Source: Archangium sp.
Lineage (GTDB): Bacteria; Myxococcota; Myxococcia; Myxococcales; Myxococcaceae
Length of the DNA stretch: 64,000 nucleotides
NCBI GenBank assembly: GCA_030681645.1
Contig: JAUXRX010000041.1
Coordinates: 1 to 64,000, forward strand
Reading direction: 5' to 3'
Shown here: one piece after another, positions 56,729-64,000 of the stretch
Numbering within the stretch: the first letter of the stretch is position 1
Layout: every line of letters begins with the position of its first letter
Translations under genes and position numbers: made by a program
Notes under the pieces: generated by a model
The model's database searches: none
What the model was told of the DNA's origin: nothing
What the model saw: the letters and a program-made list of their open reading frames with translations, nothing else

Positions 56729-58024
56729 TCAGGCGGGGTGGGCCATCAGCTCGAGCTGCGCCTGGCGCGTGAGGCGTTCTCCGGCCAGCTGGCGCACGCG
56801 CCTGTTCACCTCGGGGTTGGCCATCACGATGGAGCGGAAGTCTCCGGCCGCGATCCGCAGCGCCTGCACGGGCGAGCGGGCCATCACCCTCAACGGCGCG
56901 GTCACCTCGGTGAGCGCCGCGAGCTCCCCGAAGGCATCTCCCTCGACGAGGTCAGGGCAGGCGCACTCACCCGGGGCGAGGTGGGACGTCGTGCAGCTGC
57001 CCCGGAGCAGCAGGAAGACGCCTTCGCCCACGCCGCCCTCTTCGACCACGACCTCGTTGGCCGCGTAGCCGCACGAGTGGAAGGCCGCCGCGAGCTGCGC
57101 GCGCTCGGGGTCGGTGAGCGGCTGCAGGAGAGGGTTGGCGCGCACCAGGTTCACCAGGAGCCGCTCGCGGAAGAACTGCTCGAGGCCCGCGAGCACGCCG
57201 GGGTAGCGGGCGATGATGTCGTCCATCTTCTCGCGAGCGAACTCGAGCACCACCACCTCGGTCTCGGCCACGACGCTCGCCATGCGCGAGGCGCCCGAGA
57301 GCAGGGCCATCTCGCCGAAGAAGGCGCCCTCTTCCAGCTCAGCCACCCGCTGGCCGCCGCGCCACACGGACACCACGCCCTGGGCGATCGCGTACATCGC
57401 GCCGCCGGGTTCTCCTTCGGTGATGATCGGCTTCTGCGGGGGGAAGGTTCGGGCCTCGACGGCGCCGGCGAGCACGGCGACGAACTCCTCGGGGGTGAGC
57501 GACGAGAAGAGCGGAATGAGGGGCAGCTCGCCCTGCGGCGCCGGGAGGCCAGCGGGCGTCGGCGCCGGCGCCTGGACGGGTGCCGCCTTCACCAACTGGA
57601 CGTACGCGAGCGGAATCGGCGAGCTGGCGCTTCGCGGAGGGCTCGCCTGAGGAGCGCTGCCCGTTCCCTGCACGCGGGGGATCGGCGACTTCGGGAGCGC
57701 CACGCCCTGGCGGGAGGCGTAGAGCTCGGCGAGCAACTGCAGCGCGAGCTGGTGCGTGGGCTCGAGCGCGAGGATGACGCGGCTGAGCGCCACCGCCTTG
57801 AAGAAGTGGCCCTGCTCGGCGTAGCGGCGCACGGCTTCGGCGTAGACCTCGACGGCCTCGTCGACACGGCCCTGGTGCGCGAGGATCTCAGCCACCTTCT
57901 GGCGGACCGATTGATCTCCGGGCTCCGCCTGGAGCGCCTGGCGGAACTCGTCGAGGGCCGCGGTGAGCTTGCCCTTCTGGAGCAACTGCGTGGCGCGGTC
58001 CTTCTGAGAGCGGAGCTGGGTCAT
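56729..58024 (-). CDS. TPR protein with two cyclic-nucleotide-binding domains
   Basis: 431 residues. TPR-like helices at about 8-105 (KGKLTAALDEFRQALQAEPG, FFKAVALSRVILALEP), a Pro/Ala linker, then a cNMP-binding domain (about 175-290; ITEGEPGGAMYAIAQGVVSV, FFGEMALLSGASR) and a second one (about 300-420; VVEEGGVGEGVFLLLRGSC, AFGELAALTE). The FGE(M/L)A(L/A)L core is conserved in both, although the usual arginine after the first is SGASR. It starts 4 bases inside the end of the upstream hydrolase gene (ATGA), so the two are coupled. No DNA-binding domain is present. Confidence 0.88.
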   Translation of the reverse strand: MTQLRSQKDRATQLLQKGKLTAALDEFRQALQAEPGDQSVRQKVAEILAHQGRVDEAVEVYAEAVRRYAEQGHFFKAVALSRVILALEPTHQLALQLLAELYASRQGVALPKSPIPRVQGTGSAPQASPPRSASSPIPLAYVQLVKAAPVQAPAPTPAGLPAPQGELPLIPLFSSLTPEEFVAVLAGAVEARTFPPQKPIITEGEPGGAMYAIAQGVVSVWRGGQRVAELEEGAFFGEMALLSGASRMASVVAETEVVVLEFAREKMDDIIARYPGVLAGLEQFFRERLLVNLVRANPLLQPLTDPERAQLAAAFHSCGYAANEVVVEEGGVGEGVFLLLRGSCTTSHLAPGECACPDLVEGDAFGELAALTEVTAPLRVMARSPVQALRIAAGDFRSIVMANPEVNRRVRQLAGERLTRQAQLELMAHPA

Positions 58025-58875
58025 GGGGCCTCGAGGAAGGCGAGCAGGTCTGCGTTGAACTGGTCCTTGTGGGTGTCGAGCAGGCCGTGCGGCGCGCCGC
58101 CGTAGATGCGCAGCGTCGCGTTCTTGATCAGCTTCGACGCGTGGATCGCCGAGGCGGCGATGGGCACGACCTGGTCGTCATCGCCGTGGAGCACCAGGGT
58201 GGGCACGTCGAAGCGGGCCAGGTCGGCGGTGAAGTCGGTCTCGCTGAACGCCTTGATGCTGTCGAAGGTGGCCTTGTGGCCGGCGCGCATGCCCTGGAGC
58301 CAGAACGAGTCCATCATGCCGCGCGACACCTTCGCGCCGGGCCGGTTGGCGCCGAAGAAGGGGCCGGCGGCGAGCTCGCGGTAGAGCTCCGAGCGGTCGG
58401 TGAGCGACTTGAGGCGCAGGCCGTCGAACACCTCGCGGGGCAGCCCGGCGGGGTTGCGTTCGGTCTTCAGCATCAGCGGCGGCACGGCGGCGATCAGCGC
58501 GGCCTTCGCCACGCGCTTCGTGCCGTGGCGGCCGATGTAGCGGGCCACCTCGCCACCGCCGGCGGAGAAGCCGACGAGGGTGGCCTTCTTCAGGTCGAGC
58601 GCCTCGATCAGCTCGGAGAGATCGTCGGCCCAGGTGTCCATGTCGTTGCCCAGCCAGGGCTGGCTGGACCGGCCGTGGCCGCGGCGATCGTGCGCGATGC
58701 AGCGGTAGCCGCGCGCGGCGAGGAAGGCCATCTGCGCTTCCCAGCTGTCGGAGTTGAGCGGCCAGCCGTGGCTGAAGACCACCGGGGCCCCGGTGCCCCA
58801 GTCCTTGTAATAGAGCTCGGTCCCGTCCCTGGTGACGAAGGTGCTCGGCCGCTGCTTCTGGTCGTCGGGGTTCAC
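58021..58875 (-). CDS. alpha/beta hydrolase, non-haem chloroperoxidase-like
   Basis: 284 residues. Nucleophile Ser104 in VGFSAGGGE, oxyanion strand FSHGWPLNSDSW, acid in LHGDDDQVVP and histidine in GGAPHGLLDTH make a full catalytic triad. GHGRSSQPWLGNDMDTWADD is typical of the cofactor-free chloroperoxidase/esterase branch. Physiological activity is likely esterase; halogenation is a side reaction in this family. It overlaps the TPR-cNMP gene by 4 bases. Upstream lie two GACCGGTC palindromes. Confidence 0.9.
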   Translation of the reverse strand: MNPDDQKQRPSTFVTRDGTELYYKDWGTGAPVVFSHGWPLNSDSWEAQMAFLAARGYRCIAHDRRGHGRSSQPWLGNDMDTWADDLSELIEALDLKKATLVGFSAGGGEVARYIGRHGTKRVAKAALIAAVPPLMLKTERNPAGLPREVFDGLRLKSLTDRSELYRELAAGPFFGANRPGAKVSRGMMDSFWLQGMRAGHKATFDSIKAFSETDFTADLARFDVPTLVLHGDDDQVVPIAASAIHASKLIKNATLRIYGGAPHGLLDTHKDQFNADLLAFLEAP

Positions 58876-58953
58876 GGAGCGCAGCTGTGCATCGGGTGGG
58901 CCGTTCGGACGGCCGCGAGGAGCGGCGCACGGTTGAAGCCCGCGGAAGACGCA

Positions 58954-58974
58954 GACCGGTCAATTCGACCGGTC
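58954..58974. promoter_or_regulatory. two GACCGGTC palindromes, 13-base period
   Basis: GACCGGTC at 58954-58961 and again at 58967-58974, separated by AATTC. Each is itself a palindrome. They lie 79 bases upstream of the hydrolase ATG and 24 bases past the lipoprotein stop, so they could be an operator or the stem of a terminator; no T-run follows. Confidence 0.4.
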
Positions 58975-58998
58975 CGCCCTTCGAGTTGATGGAGACCG

Positions 58999-60132
58999 TC
59001 AGGGGCCGCGGAGGATGGTGCCCGAGGTGCCCACCACCCAGAGATCGTCGGGGGCGCTGCCCCAGATGCCGTGGAGTGCGGGTTGGCCACCGTCGGCGAG
59101 CGTCCAGAGGGAGGTGCTGTGGGAGACCCCATTCCAGTGGGAGAGCTCGCCGGCGTTGCCGGTGATCCAGAGATCATTCTCGGCGGATCCCCACAGCGCG
59201 AGCGGGCTGTGAAAGAGCTGGTCGGTGAGGAGCCACCCACCATCGAGCCGGTACAGTGAACCGTTCGCCGCCCCCCAGAGGGCGCCGGGGCCGTTTCCCC
59301 AGAGTGCGTAGAAGCTGAGTCCGGGCCCGGCGTCGAGCTCGGTCCACGAGGTGCCGTCCCAGTGGAGGGTCGTTTCGCCAGCGGCCCAGACGTCGTTCGC
59401 CGCGCTGCCCCAGACCGCGCGCAGGTGGGTGTTGACGCCGCTGTCGACACGGCTCCAGGTCATGCCGTCGTTCGATTGGCAGATGATCCCGTTCTCGCCG
59501 ACGACCCAGAGGCCTGCGTCCGTGCCCCACACCGCGTTGAAGTAGCCGCCGCCGGGCGAGGCCTGCACGTTCCAGGTGCCGCCGCTGCGGTGACGGATGA
59601 CGCCGGCACCACCCGAAAACCCGACCGCCCAGAGACGCACGCCACCGTCGCCCTCGGCACGGCCCCACAATCCGCGGTACGAGTCCGAGGGGCCTCCGCT
59701 GCTCTCGGGCGTCCACGCTCCCCCACCGCCGCGGAGAATCGTCCCGCCATACCCGACGACCCAGCGCTGATCGGGCCCGCTGCCCCAGACGCCGCGAAGT
59801 TGAAAGATGGTGACCTCCGGCTCCTGGCTCCAGCCAGCGTCACGCCCGGTGCCACCTCCCATCCCTCCGGCGTCCATGGCACCGCCGCCGCCCGTCGCGC
59901 TGCCGCCGCCGCCCGTCGCGCTACCGCCGCCGCCCGTCGCAACACCACCGCCTGTCGGGCCACCACCGCCACCAGTCTCTCCGCCCCCGCCACCGAGCGC
60001 GCCTCCGCCCCCGCCTGGCGCGCCGCCATCACACTGAGCGGGGTGCCGCTCGCACCAGGCGCGCTCCGCCTCGTCGAAGTTCGCGCAGCCGGCACCGAGC
60101 ACCGCCGCGGCGAGGAGCAGTCGCGCGCTCAC
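58999..60132 (-). CDS. glycine-rich lipoprotein with beta-propeller-like repeats
   Basis: 377 residues, GTG start, lipoprotein signal (LLLAAAVLGAGCANF). After a Cys-containing start (AWCERHPAQCDGG) comes a Gly-rich linker of about 50 residues (GGGGSATGGGGSATGGGG), then about seven blades of the pattern AVWGSAANDVWAAGETTLHW, LWGSAENDLWITGNAGELSH, IWGSAPDDLWVVG. This WGS..DVW.VG.G repeat family is very common in Myxococcota surface lipoproteins. Function unknown. The GTG overlaps the next stop by 4 bases, coupling it to the upstream gene. Confidence 0.88.
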   Translation of the reverse strand: MSARLLLAAAVLGAGCANFDEAERAWCERHPAQCDGGAPGGGGGALGGGGGETGGGGGPTGGGVATGGGGSATGGGGSATGGGGAMDAGGMGGGTGRDAGWSQEPEVTIFQLRGVWGSGPDQRWVVGYGGTILRGGGGAWTPESSGGPSDSYRGLWGRAEGDGGVRLWAVGFSGGAGVIRHRSGGTWNVQASPGGGYFNAVWGTDAGLWVVGENGIICQSNDGMTWSRVDSGVNTHLRAVWGSAANDVWAAGETTLHWDGTSWTELDAGPGLSFYALWGNGPGALWGAANGSLYRLDGGWLLTDQLFHSPLALWGSAENDLWITGNAGELSHWNGVSHSTSLWTLADGGQPALHGIWGSAPDDLWVVGTSGTILRGP

Positions 60133-60914
60133 GGGAACACCCCGCTCACGGTCAGGCCCACCAGCTGCGGACTGACCTGCATCGAGACCCGCGTCTGGGC
60201 GGGCGCGCCGAAGGCGAAGAAGGCGGTGCCGACGAGCGCAGCTGCGGCGCCCGCGGCGACGAGCGCGACACCCGCGACCTGCTTGCCCTCGCCCTCTCTG
60301 CGAAGCTGCTGCACCTGGTCCAGCCTCGCCGGTGCTCTATCGGGGTCGCTGATGGTCTGCGCATCGGCGTTGCCCAGCAGGATGAGCGTCACGCCCGCGC
60401 CCGCTGCCAACCCGCCGGCCAGCCAGCCGACCCACGCCTTGCCCCGCAGCCCGGCCGGGGACGGCGGAACCAGCGCGTCGGAGAGCTGGTGCGCGGTCTC
60501 GACGAACCACGCGTGGAGCTCGTCATCGTCCTTCACCCGGCCCGATCTCGCGCCCAGGGCGCTGCCGTCGCGCGCCGAGACGATCTTCACGTTCACCGTG
60601 AACGCCGACCCGAGCCTGCCCACGCTGCCGCTCACCACCCCGTCCACGCCCAGCGCGCCGGCCAGCTCGGCCACGCAGTTGACGCTGGCGTCGGTGCAGC
60701 CGAGGAGCTGCTTCTGCCGCTCGAGGCCCAGCAGGGCGGCGATCTCCCGCTGGGTGGTGACCCGCACCGCGCCCCGCTCGGCGAGCAGCTGCGCGAAGGT
60801 GTCGGTGTAGAGCGCGCAGACCTCGGGCTCGAGGTGAACGCACTCGAACCCTGGAGCGGCGAGCTTGAGTCCGGGAGCAGCGGCGAGCGTGAGAATGAGC
60901 GAGTGAGCGAGCAA
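60129..60914 (-). CDS. envelope protein with CsgG/TolB-N-like domain
   Basis: 261 residues with an apparent TTG start (LAHSLILTLAAAPGLKL as signal). The segment LLAERGAVRVTTQREIAALL, CVAELAGALGVDGVVSGSV and FTVNVKIVSARDGSALG is the pattern of proteins with CsgG/TolB-N-like folds found beside myxobacterial lipoproteins. Two hydrophobic helices follow (WVGWLAGGLAAGAGVTLILL, VAGVALVAAGAAAALVGTAF). The exact role is unknown. It is coupled to the propeller lipoprotein by a GTGA overlap. Confidence 0.68.
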   Translation of the reverse strand: MLAHSLILTLAAAPGLKLAAPGFECVHLEPEVCALYTDTFAQLLAERGAVRVTTQREIAALLGLERQKQLLGCTDASVNCVAELAGALGVDGVVSGSVGRLGSAFTVNVKIVSARDGSALGARSGRVKDDDELHAWFVETAHQLSDALVPPSPAGLRGKAWVGWLAGGLAAGAGVTLILLGNADAQTISDPDRAPARLDQVQQLRREGEGKQVAGVALVAAGAAAALVGTAFFAFGAPAQTRVSMQVSPQLVGLTVSGVFP

Positions 60915-60947
60915 AGGAGTTCACCGTACCGTAGCCCAACCGCGCCT

Positions 60948-61151
60948 TCAGACCGCGTCGAACACCGCCACCACCGGCGGCCCGCGGTCGTCAGCCCGCT
61001 CCCAGCGCACGTCGCTGGCGTACGCGTCAGCCTCGGCGCGGCTCTTGAAATCGTGCACGCGCACCTGCGCATCGGGCTCGAGTACCACCACCCGCACCGC
61101 GCCGGGGGCGAGCGGGCCGTGCTGGCGGGCGAACTCGAGCAGGGGAGACAC
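60948..61151 (-). CDS. small protein of unknown function
   Basis: 67 residues, GTG start (VSPLLEFARQHGPLAP). The second half (VRVHDFKSRAEADAYASDVR) resembles short SPOR-like or DUF-type conserved proteins that sit in the cytoplasm. Codon use fits the neighbours. It precedes the envelope gene by 33 bases on the same strand. Weak evidence beyond codon bias. Confidence 0.5.
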   Translation of the reverse strand: MSPLLEFARQHGPLAPGAVRVVVLEPDAQVRVHDFKSRAEADAYASDVRWERADDRGPPVVAVFDAV

Positions 61152-61302
61152 GCCCTCACCCTACTCCATGATTTGAAGCAGGTTCACCACGAACTGAATC
61201 GTGGTTCCGGCTCGGGGCGCCGCGTGAGTCCGGGCACCTGCGAGGTGGTCCCGGCCGTGCAGTGAGGGCTGCGGTCGTTCACTCACGAAAGGAACTCACG
61301 TC

Positions 61303-63174
61303 ATGTTCGCCCTCTTGGCAGAGCACTGGGTCATCGCGGTCGCGATGGCTCTCGTCGGAGCCGCGCTGCTGGTGTTGTTCGCCGGCACGTGGATCATCTC
61401 GGAGGACGAGTCAGGCCTCGTCATCAAGAAGTTCGGAGCCGCGCTGCCTCCGGGGCGGCTGATCGCCCTGGAAGGCGAGGCGGGGTACCAGGCCGACCTG
61501 CTGCCGCCCGGCTGGCACTTCGGGCTGTGGCGCTGGAAGTACCGGGTGGAGCGCGTGCCGATGTTGTCGGTGCGCTCGGGCGAGATCGCGCTGGTGGTGG
61601 CCGCTGACGGCACCGCGATCCCGGGGGACCGCATCCTCGGGCACGAGGTGGACAGCGACGACTTCCAGAACGCGCGGGCGTTCCTGGAGAACGGTGGCGA
61701 GAAGGGCCGGCAGGTGGCCTTTCTCCGCGCGGGCGCCTACCGGATCAACCCGGCGGCGTTCCAGGTGGTGACCACCGACAACGCCGAGCAGTTCGGCGTG
61801 CACGAGCGCGAGCTGCAGGTGTACTCGGTGGCGCCGGACAAGGTGGGCATCGTGGCGGTGCTCGACGGCAAGCCCATCCCCACCGGTGACGTGGCGGGTC
61901 CTCCGGTCATCGGGCACGACTCGTTCCAGTCAGGCCAGGCGTTCATCGATGCGGGCGGCTGCCGCGGCCTGCAGGAGCAGGTGCTGCTGTCTGGCTCGTG
62001 GAACCTGAACCCGTGGTTCGTGAAGGTGGAGCAGATCCCCATGACGGAGGTGCCCATCGGCTCGGTGGGCGTGGTGGTCAGCTACGTGGGCAAGGAGCAC
62101 CTCGACGTGTCGGGGGCGGACTTCACGCACGGTGACCTGGTGGAGCGCGGCCGCAAGGGCGTGTGGGTCGAGGCGCTGCTGCCGGGCAAGCACCCCATCA
62201 ACACGAAGGTGATGAAGGTCGAGCTCGTGCCCACCACGAACATCGTCCTCAACTGGGCGGGGCGGGTGGAGCAGCACGGGTACGACCAGAAGCTGGCGCC
62301 CATCACCGTGCGCTCGCACGACGGGTTCAGCTTCACGCTCGACGTGTCGCAGATCATTCACATCGGCATGAAGCAGGCGCCGCGGGTCATCTCGCGGGTC
62401 GGCAGCATGCAGAACCTGGTGGACCACGTGCTGCAGCCCACGGTGGCCAACTACTTCCGCAACTCGGCGCAGCAGGTGGGCGTGCTCGAGTTCCTGTCGG
62501 CGCGCAGTGACCGGCAGCGCGAGGCGTACGACGCGATCAAGGCGGCGCTGTCGGCCTACGACGTGGAGTGCATCGACACGTTGATCGGCGACATCCAGCC
62601 TCCGGCCGAGCTGATGAAGACGCAGACCGACCGGAAGATCGCCGAAGAGCTGCAGCGCACCTACGGGGTGCAGCGCGAGGCGCAGGTGAAGCGGCAGCAG
62701 CTCGAGCGCGAGACGTCGATCGCCAACATGCAGGGCGAGGTGGTGCGAAGCGAGCAGATGGTGGCCATCAGCGAGAAGAACGCGCTGGCGGTGGCCGAGA
62801 CGGCGCGCGGTGAAGCGAGCCGGGTGCGCTTCGCGGCAGAGGCGGAAGCGGACGCGACCCGGCAGCGCGCCGAGGCGCAGGCGACGGCGACGCGGCTCAA
62901 CGGTGACGCCGAGGCCGAGGCGACGAAGGCGATCGGCGCGGCGAAGGCCGAGGCCTACAAGGTGGGCGTCGAGGCGATGGGCAACGCGGCGTTCACCTCG
63001 GTGCAGCTGGCCACGATTCTCGGCCAGCACGGGGTGAAGCTGGTGCCGGACATCGCGGTGAGCGGCGGCGGCGAGGCGGGCGGGCTGGCGTCGGTGATGG
63101 TGGCGAAGTTGCTGCAGCGCGAGCTGCCGGCGAAGGCGGCGCTGACGCCGGCGAACGGCAAGCCGGCCGTTTGA
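61303..63174 (+). CDS. flotillin-like SPFH/band-7 membrane protein
   Basis: 623 residues with one N-terminal membrane helix (HWVIAVAMALVGAALLVLFAG) and AAAGGAA as ribosome site. An SPFH domain (about 250-420) and a long Ala/Glu/Arg coiled coil (RGEASRVRFAAEAEADATRQ) precede a short C-terminal region, as in flotillins and other scaffold proteins of membrane microdomains. Between residues 85 and 260 a module is present twice: DGTAIPGDRILGHEV to RINPAAFQV and DGKPIPTGDVAGPPV to NLNPWFVKV. It stands alone as the only plus-strand gene of this end. Confidence 0.9.
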   Translation: MFALLAEHWVIAVAMALVGAALLVLFAGTWIISEDESGLVIKKFGAALPPGRLIALEGEAGYQADLLPPGWHFGLWRWKYRVERVPMLSVRSGEIALVVAADGTAIPGDRILGHEVDSDDFQNARAFLENGGEKGRQVAFLRAGAYRINPAAFQVVTTDNAEQFGVHERELQVYSVAPDKVGIVAVLDGKPIPTGDVAGPPVIGHDSFQSGQAFIDAGGCRGLQEQVLLSGSWNLNPWFVKVEQIPMTEVPIGSVGVVVSYVGKEHLDVSGADFTHGDLVERGRKGVWVEALLPGKHPINTKVMKVELVPTTNIVLNWAGRVEQHGYDQKLAPITVRSHDGFSFTLDVSQIIHIGMKQAPRVISRVGSMQNLVDHVLQPTVANYFRNSAQQVGVLEFLSARSDRQREAYDAIKAALSAYDVECIDTLIGDIQPPAELMKTQTDRKIAEELQRTYGVQREAQVKRQQLERETSIANMQGEVVRSEQMVAISEKNALAVAETARGEASRVRFAAEAEADATRQRAEAQATATRLNGDAEAEATKAIGAAKAEAYKVGVEAMGNAAFTSVQLATILGQHGVKLVPDIAVSGGGEAGGLASVMVAKLLQRELPAKAALTPANGKPAV

Positions 63175-63246
63175 AGTGAGCGAGGTGGGCGGAGGCCGAA
63201 GAGGCTTCCGCCCGCTTCGGCTGACTTGACCGGGTGTGGAGCCGAG

Positions 63247-63852
63247 TCAGGCCTCGCTGGTGAAGGCGCGCCAACGCGTTCCCAGCCCTCGGAGCGCGAG
63301 TCGCGCCCGTCGGAGGCTGTCGCTTCGCTGGGCGGCGACTGCCAGTCGCCAATGCTGCGAGGCGAACTCCACGATAGCTGTCACGTAGCCAGGGCCCACC
63401 TGCGAGTGCGCGCCATCAGCCGGAACGATGTCACGCTTGAGTCGGGAACTGGTGGAGTGTCGGACGAGGTCGACGAGCGTCCGCTTCGGGTCCGCAAGCC
63501 CATCCGGGTCCAAAGGAACGCGCGTCGGAGCCACTCGAAAGAACTCGGCGAACCTCTCCCGATCTGCAAGCAGCCAAGCTTCGGTTTCTCGAACCGCCAG
63601 GCGCAGGCAGAACCATCGAGCCTTGGGCCTTCCTTCGATCCAGGCCGGGGCACACGGTGCATCCTGGTCCAAGTCTCGAAGGATGAACCACGGCTGGCGT
63701 TCTGCCGCTGCCGCATACTTTGCCAACTGCGCATCGAGCTTCGTCTTTCCCTGGGCTGACTTCGCGAGGAAGACTGCCAGGCCGGCGTCGTCCATCAGGG
63801 CGCGCGCCAACGGCTCGTCGGTCGGTCCTTCGAACACGATGAAGCCTGTCAT
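63247..63852 (-). CDS. TOPRIM/DUF4276-like protein
   Basis: 201 residues. The start MTGFIVFEGPTDEPLARAL has the EGxTDE motif, followed by FILRDLDQDAPC (DxD) and RETEAWLLADRERF (ExEAWLL). This is the acidic pattern of TOPRIM-like DUF4276 proteins that accompany AAA ATPases, often in phage-defence loci. It overlaps the upstream gene by one base (TGATG). A metal-dependent nuclease role is an inference. Confidence 0.6.
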   Translation of the reverse strand: MTGFIVFEGPTDEPLARALMDDAGLAVFLAKSAQGKTKLDAQLAKYAAAAERQPWFILRDLDQDAPCAPAWIEGRPKARWFCLRLAVRETEAWLLADRERFAEFFRVAPTRVPLDPDGLADPKRTLVDLVRHSTSSRLKRDIVPADGAHSQVGPGYVTAIVEFASQHWRLAVAAQRSDSLRRARLALRGLGTRWRAFTSEA

Positions 63853-64000
63853 CAGGGCTCCGCAACGAGCGGAAGCGGTAACTGCGAGACGCGGTAGGGG
63901 CGGGTCCGGGCGCCGACCAACTCGCTCAGCGGAAGACCGCTTCTGGCAGCACTGACGAACTCCGGGATCTCGCTCCCGAGCTTCGCGACCGTCTCCTGGT
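63852..64000 (-). CDS. 3' end of an unidentified gene, cut by window edge
   Basis: Only the last 48 or so codons are inside the window (…SEIPEFVSAARSGLPLSELV and a Pro/Leu-rich end PLPLVAEP). No motif remains to name it. Its stop shares one base with the TOPRIM-like start, so the two form an operon. An AAA ATPase is the usual partner of DUF4276-type genes, but nothing visible here proves it. Confidence 0.6.
   Translation of the reverse strand, partial: QETVAKLGSEIPEFVSAARSGLPLSELVGARTRPYRVSQLPLPLVAEP

Noticed and set aside
61187..61205. Small inverted repeat CCACGA...TCGTGG before the SPFH gene
   Set aside because: Only six or seven pairs with a six-base loop; expected by chance in such G+C-rich DNA and not repeated elsewhere.

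Overview
The window looks like two unrelated bacterial genomes joined end to end. Bases 1 to about 21,450 read as a betaproteobacterium of the Comamonadaceae type (Rhodoferax/Polaromonas-like): moderate G+C, glyQ-glyS followed by gmhB and plsC, a LiuR leucine-catabolism cluster, aceK, and the short GCTAT...ATAGC palindromes common in that family. From about 21,700 to the end it reads as a Myxococcota: third codon positions almost always G or C, Ser/Thr kinases with PEGA-like or WD40 tails, FHA and sigma-54-type AAA+ regulators, Gly-rich and Pro-rich lipoproteins, hybrid histidine kinases and hexanucleotide intergenic repeats. The change falls inside one amidohydrolase reading frame (21274-23028), near its conserved metal-binding region. 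An assembly chimera is the simplest reading. No RNA gene, CRISPR array or transposase was recognised.

Left part. Minus-strand genes at 1-5527 form an acyl-CoA/leucine module: LiuR regulator, hotdog thioesterase, isovaleryl-CoA dehydrogenase, beta-carbonic anhydrase, AceK and a thiolase cut by the window edge. Two palindromic LiuR-type operators flank liuR, and a divergent metallo-beta-lactamase-fold hydrolase starts behind the second. Then come two sensor kinases and two response regulators (6720-13891), one kinase being 1427 residues with many PAS domains. A YgjP-type metallopeptidase, PlsC, GmhB, an FkbM methyltransferase, GlyS and GlyQ follow, then a divergent bile-acid/sodium-symporter-family transporter.

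Right part. After the amidohydrolase come a hexamer-repeat block, an RDD/TPR membrane protein, a metallophosphoesterase, a FadL-type porin, a Pro-rich lipoprotein divergent from an FHA-AAA+ protein that lacks the GAFTGA loop, a peptidoglycan-binding protein with a possible clan-CD peptidase-like domain, a Cys/Gly-rich lipoprotein, a PEGA-like kinase, a membrane methyltransferase, a second repeat block and a WD40 kinase. From 39.3 to 50.2 kb there is a P-type cation ATPase with a second carbonic anhydrase and a divergent NhaR-like regulator, small secreted proteins, an SMI1/KNR4 protein and a coupled DUF58-BatA pair without MoxR. From 50.2 to 61.2 kb the genes are mostly signalling (pseudo-receiver, receiver-kinase, hybrid kinase, sigma-54 activator, TPR-cyclic-nucleotide protein coupled to an alpha/beta hydrolase) and surface proteins. 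The window ends with a flotillin-like SPFH protein and, at the edge, a TOPRIM/DUF4276-like gene coupled to a truncated partner. Two families of short palindromic repeats sit mostly at gene ends throughout the right part.
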